A stretch of 64,000 nucleotides of DNA from Corinectria fuckeliana. Lineage: Eukaryota > Ascomycota > Sordariomycetes > Hypocreales > Nectriaceae. Shown in pieces: positions 59,827 through 64,000 of this stretch (positions within the stretch are counted from its first letter, which is position 1; every line of letters starts with the position of its first letter). The translations under genes were made by a program, and so were the position numbers. The stretch spans positions 1-64,000 of the forward strand of contig WPDH01000220.1 in the NCBI GenBank assembly GCA_019137255.1, written 5' to 3'. The notes under the pieces were generated by a model, which saw only the letters and a program-made list of their open reading frames with translations, searched no databases and had not been told where the DNA came from.

Positions 59827-62473
59827 CTAGCTGATCTGCTCAAAGGCACGGTTGAGAGCGGAGCGGATAGGGATATCCTTCCAGAAGTCAATTGTGGCAA
59901 CGGCGCGCTTGGCAATGCCCTCGGGAGTAAACTCGAACTTCTGCGGCGGAGGTTAGCAATGGGTCATGCGGGGAACTCTGGGGTTGGCTTGGCTTTGCTA
60001 GGGGAATCACTTGCCTTGTAGACATCCTTGTAAGGACCGGAGGCACCGAAACGGTTGATACCGAACTGCTCGTGGGTGTAGCGCTCCCAGCCCAGGGTGG
60101 TCATGACCTCAATGGACAGAGAGGGAATGCCGTCGGGCAGAACTGAAAGGCGGTACTCCTTGGACTGCTGGTCGAAAACCTCGCAGCAGGGCATGGAGAC
60201 GATACGGGCCTTGACGCCGTGCTTCTCCCCGAGCAGCTTCGCAGCGTCCACAGCGATGGACACCTCGGATCCGGTGGCGAGAAGGGTAACGTTGGCACCC
60301 TCGACCTCGCGCAAGACGTAGCCGCCCTTGGCAGCCTTCTCGATGGTCGAGCCCTCTAGCTGGGGAAGGTTCTGGCGGGACAGGGCGATAATGCTGGGGG
60401 TGTGCTTGGAGGTCAGAGCGATGTAGTAAGCGCCGCTGGTCTCGTTACCGTCCGCAGGGCGCCAAACCATGCAGTTAGGGAGGGCACGGAAGTGGGCAAG
60501 GGTCTCGATAGGCTGGTGGGTAGGGCCGTCCTCGCCCAGACCGATGGAGTCGTGGGTGGCAACCCAGATGTTGCGGACCTGGGACAGGGCCGACAGGCGG
60601 ACGGCACCGGCAGCGTACGAGACGAAGTTGAGGAAGGTACCGCTGTATGGCAGAATGGTGCCGTAGGCAGACAAACCGTTCATGATGGCACCCATAGCGT
60701 GCTCACGGACTCCATATCGAATGTATCGGCCAGAGTAGTCGCCGAGGCCGGTGTTCTCGGGCTGGAAGTCGACGGCGGCCTTCCATCGGGTCAGGTTGGA
60801 GCCAGTCAGATCGGCGGAACCACCGACAAGCTCGGGGATGACCGACTCGACCTTGCTGAGGACAGTCTCGGACAGCTTTCGCGAGGCGATAGCAGGGTCG
60901 GAGGTGGTGTAAACAGGGAGGCTCTTCTCCCAGCCCTCAGGGAGGTCGCCGGTCTGTCGTCGCACAAGATCGGCGTGCTCGGTTTTGAAGGTTTCGCCGT
61001 ACTTGGCGAACAGCTGGTTCCACTCCTCCTCGAGAGCGGCACCCTCGGAGGAGTGCTTGCCGTAGAGGTCGTAAACTTCCTGGGGAACAGCGAAGCTCTC
61101 ATTGGGGTTGAAGCCGAACTTCTCCTTGAGCTGCTTGATGTCGTCGGCCTTGAGGGGAGAGCCGTGGACACCGTGGGTGCCCTGGTTAAGGGAGCCAAAA
61201 CCGATGGTGGTCTTGAGCTTAATGAGAGTGGGCTTGTCAGTGACGGCCTGCCCCTCCTTGATGGCGGCCTCAATGGCAGCCAAATCGTTGTCACCGTCCT
61301 CGACGGTGACGACGTGCCAGCCGTAGGCCTCGTATCGCTTGGCGACGTCCTCGGTAAAGGCAACGTTGGTGTTGCCGTCAATGGAGATGTGGTTGTCATC
61401 CCAGATGGCAATCAGGTTACCAAGCTGGAGGTGGCCAGCGAGGGAGCTGGCCTCGCTGGAGACACCCTCCATGAGGCAGCCATCTCCGAGGAAACAGTAT
61501 GTGTAGTTGTCGATGAGGTTGAAGCCGGGCTTGTTGAAGGTGGCAGCGGTGTGAGCCTGGGCAATGGCCAAGCCGACTGCGTTGGAAATACCCTGGCCGA
61601 GAGGGCCGGTGGTGACCTCAATGCCGGGGGTGTCATGGGCCTCGGGATGGCCGGGGGTTCTGCTGTCAACAGTCTACATGGGGAGAGTCGGGCCGTCAGC
61701 CAAAAACGCGCGCAGTGGCGAAACACGGCCGGGCACTTACTCGGAAAGCCTTGAGATCGTCGATGCCCAGATCATAACCGAAGAGGTGAAGGAGAGCATA
61801 CTGGAGCATGCAGCCATGGCCGTTGCTGGAGGTTAAGAGGATCAGCTTGGGACGTCATCTCGGGGTCGTTGCGCTGGAATGCGTTGCGCATGGGTGATGT
61901 GAGAACTCACGAGAGGACGAAGCGGTCACGGTTCAGCCACTTGGGGTTCTTGGGGTTGAACTTCATGAACTTGTTCCAGAGGACGTGGGAGACCGGAGCC
62001 ATGCCCCTGTTTGAAAATCGTCAGTACAGCTTCCTCACAGCGACGGCGACGATGGGGCGAAACTCACATGGGCGCACCGGGGTGTCCCGAGTTGCTGTTG
62101 AAGGTGGCATCAGCCTGTTGGCGCAGGGTTCATCAGCACTCATCGATCTCTTGACGACTCATTTTCAGTTACATCGAGAATGGCAGCACCGACGACGAGG
62201 CTTGCTGGTGAAAGCCGTCGTGAAGGTACTTGCTCATCGATATCGTCTCTCATGGCTCTCGCGGCTCTGACAACCCCCTCCGCCATGGAGAAAATGCCCG
62301 CCCCTGTATCTGCTTTCGTGTTGAATGGCGGGGCATTTTTGCGGTGATGGCGGGGTAATTGTCGAGAGCACAGGAGCTGGAGGGGAAGACCAGAGCGACT
62401 AATAGGAAGGGCAACTTACCGCAAGCACGCGGATGGTGTTGATGGCCTTCGTGTCAGTCTCGCCGTACGCCAT
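59827..62473 (-). CDS. TKL1: Transketolase
   Basis: This thiamine-diphosphate enzyme of the non-oxidative pentose phosphate pathway moves two-carbon units from ketoses to aldoses in the cytosol. Six exons, 62473-62420, 62114-62068, 62006-61911, 61825-61741, 61673-60015 and 59940-59827, give 684 aa, the usual length. The N-terminus holds AADATFNSNSGHPGAPMG, with the conserved His of the GHPG motif. GPLGQG lies near residue 117, the ThDP-binding GDG near 157-159, and the second transketolase signature GEDGPTHQPIETL near residue 470. The last intron (59941-60014) has a GC donor (AAG|GCAAGT) instead of GT; only this choice keeps the conserved YKDVYKKFEFTPEG. The start context is CAAAATGG, preceded by a strong CT-rich tract, consistent with high expression. 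Confidence 0.97.
59941..60014 (-). other. GC-AG intron of transketolase
   Basis: The 5' splice site reads AAG|GCAAGT and the 3' site CCGCAG|AAG. Other than the second base, the donor matches the consensus fully, as is usual for GC-AG introns. No GT donor nearby restores the frame. Confidence 0.85.
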
Positions 62474-62501
62474 TTTGTCGGATGTTTTGGAAATGGTGAT
62501 A

Positions 62502-62576
62502 TGGGAGGGGAAGGGTAGAAGAAGAGGAGGAGGAGGAGGAGGAGGAATGGGAAGAAGAAGGAAAGGAAAAAAGAGA
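62502..62576 (-). promoter_or_regulatory. CT-rich core promoter tract of transketolase
   Basis: On the sense strand this is about 75 bases of nearly pure pyrimidine, including seven CCT units, ending about 30 bp before the ATG. Such CT boxes mark transcription start regions of highly expressed fungal genes. Confidence 0.65.
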
Positions 62577-64000
62577 CGTTAAGGCTGGAGGGGTCAGTCG
62601 TGTCATGTATTTAGCAGTCCCCAGTTTTAAAATCAACGTAAGGTACTACACCTCCGCCTGTACCTACTACCGACTGTACATACTTACGGATACGTGTGTG
62701 CCAGCCAAAGGTTGCACGGATCCTACCAAGGAGGCACCCAAGCCCGAGTTCCCGCTGCCCCCAGCGCAGCCATTGGGACGCCGGACGCCATTGAAGCCGT
62801 TTACGTTGGGATGGATGTTTTCACTGAGGCCGTAGGGACCGCGGGTGCCAGTTTGGGGGCATGGTACCCCCGGCGAGGCACGCCGACTCGGAGTGGGGTC
62901 CTGCAGCCGTGGTGGGGGGCCAGTAACGCCCCTCCATTCTTCGCTGTCCTTCGCCGCATCTCTGCTGCACCTCCACTCACCCTCTTCGTAGAGGCTGCCA
63001 TGCTCTGATGTATCTCATGTTAGTAGCTCGTCAACTGAGGACCTTCGGATGCCCCGTTGGGACCTCTGCTCCAGTCAAGATCGTCGAGATGAGCACTCAC
63101 CAGCACACAAAAACCCTGCCATTGCTTGTCCTTGACGCCAGTTCCCCTCCTCATTCCATGCCGTTCGCTGCTGACGTCTGTCCCGGTGGAGCCCCGTCAA
63201 CGTCTCTGCTTGGCCTAGGAGGCCCCTGGTACTTGCTGACCCATGCCATCCGTGGCCAACTCTGACGTCGGAGGGTCGATGGCGGCCGAACCTCAATGTT
63301 ACATAGTCTAGGTAGGCCTAGGTGGTGCTCCCAGTGCAGTCACCTTCTTGCCCTGAAAGTCGAGATCGGTTGACTGGCTGCTGATGCTTTCGGCGCTGCG
63401 GCCTTTTTACCCTAGGCTACCTGCGTGATATGTCCGCGCTGGGGATGCTGGCCCTGGAGATATTTCGCTCAACCATCCGGACAGACTCTAGAGGGTGAAC
63501 CCTCTCGCCTCACCGAATTATCCGGAGGGAGGGGCAAGACGTCGAAACTGGCCACCCCCACTGAGAGAGACGGGTGACTGTATTCGGCGAGCCGGTCCCC
63601 GTCTCGGACACCACTCCGCCGCGGTGCTCTGGCCGTCGCAGGGACCACCGGCCAACTTGCCTCGGGTGTGGACGAGCCGTGCTGGTTGGTTCGGCTCTGG
63701 AAGCCATTGAGCTACCCATCCGCACCAATCCAGACTGGAAAGGCGGTCATTGGCTGCGCGGATAAAAGCCCGTAGGGTTCTGTAGGGGACGAGACGTCGT
63801 TGGAAATTGGTAATTGGCAATGCGATGGTCGGAAACGCTGGAACGTGGTCGAGAGCCGTGGTCGAGAGCCGTGGTCGGAGGACCGGGGAATTGTGGGTGC
63901 GTGACTCACAAGGGGGTAGTCAAAGTGCAGGAGCATTTAGATTGAGAGTCGTGCTATTGGCATCAGGGCATCAGGGCATCAAGATATTAAGACGTTAGAG
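62577..64000. other. Intergenic region to the window end
   Basis: No gene is supported. Short TACCTAC-type motifs lie near 62662, a TAGGTAGGCCTAGGT motif near 63310-63324, and a TATA-like GGATAAAAG at about 63759-63767 that could belong to a gene beyond the right edge. Confidence 0.5.

Noticed and set aside
63640..63730. tRNA-like A box (TAGCTCAATGG on the minus strand, about 63704-63714)
   Set aside because: No B box at the proper distance and no acceptor or T-arm pairing, so not a tRNA gene.

Overview
The window is nuclear DNA of a filamentous ascomycete, most likely a Sordariomycete. It carries nine protein-coding genes. Eight are interrupted by 49-77 nt GT-AG introns with CTRAY-like branch points, and their products are typical of Pezizomycotina: glutamate-cysteine ligase, a NsdD-type GATA factor, gamma-tubulin, a Nup2-like FG nucleoporin, a four-ZZ NBR1 autophagy receptor and transketolase. 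The first ~0.5 kb is extremely A+T-rich and has no CpG, which looks like repeat-induced point mutation. I found no rRNA, tRNA, CRISPR or intact transposon.

Layout. 1-475: AT-rich block. 3905-6393 (+): glutamate-cysteine ligase (glutathione synthesis). 6394-13585: a gene-poor stretch with a dense cluster of simple repeats between 9.2 and 12.0 kb. 13586-14961 (-): NsdD-like GATA factor, with a very long upstream region. 14962-34876: about 20 kb with no gene I can support, rich in short palindromic motifs and holding one assembly gap. 34877-44947 (-): three genes in one orientation: gamma-tubulin, Nup2-like nucleoporin and NBR1. 45997-49364: a fungal-specific transcription regulator (-) and a short-chain dehydrogenase (+), divergent from a shared 633-bp promoter. 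53042-55271 (-): Btz/CASC3-domain protein. 58803-59333 (+): a small unrecognised protein. 59827-62473 (-): transketolase, convergent with the small gene.

How the genes relate. Most are independent housekeeping or developmental genes: redox (GSH1), pentose phosphate pathway (TKL1), microtubule nucleation (gamma-tubulin), nuclear transport (NUP2), selective autophagy (NBR1), mRNA fate (Btz) and sexual development (NsdD). Only the divergent regulator/dehydrogenase pair looks like a possible functional unit. All gene models were built by eye from splice sites and conserved protein sequence. Every spliced model sums to a multiple of three and has no internal stop.
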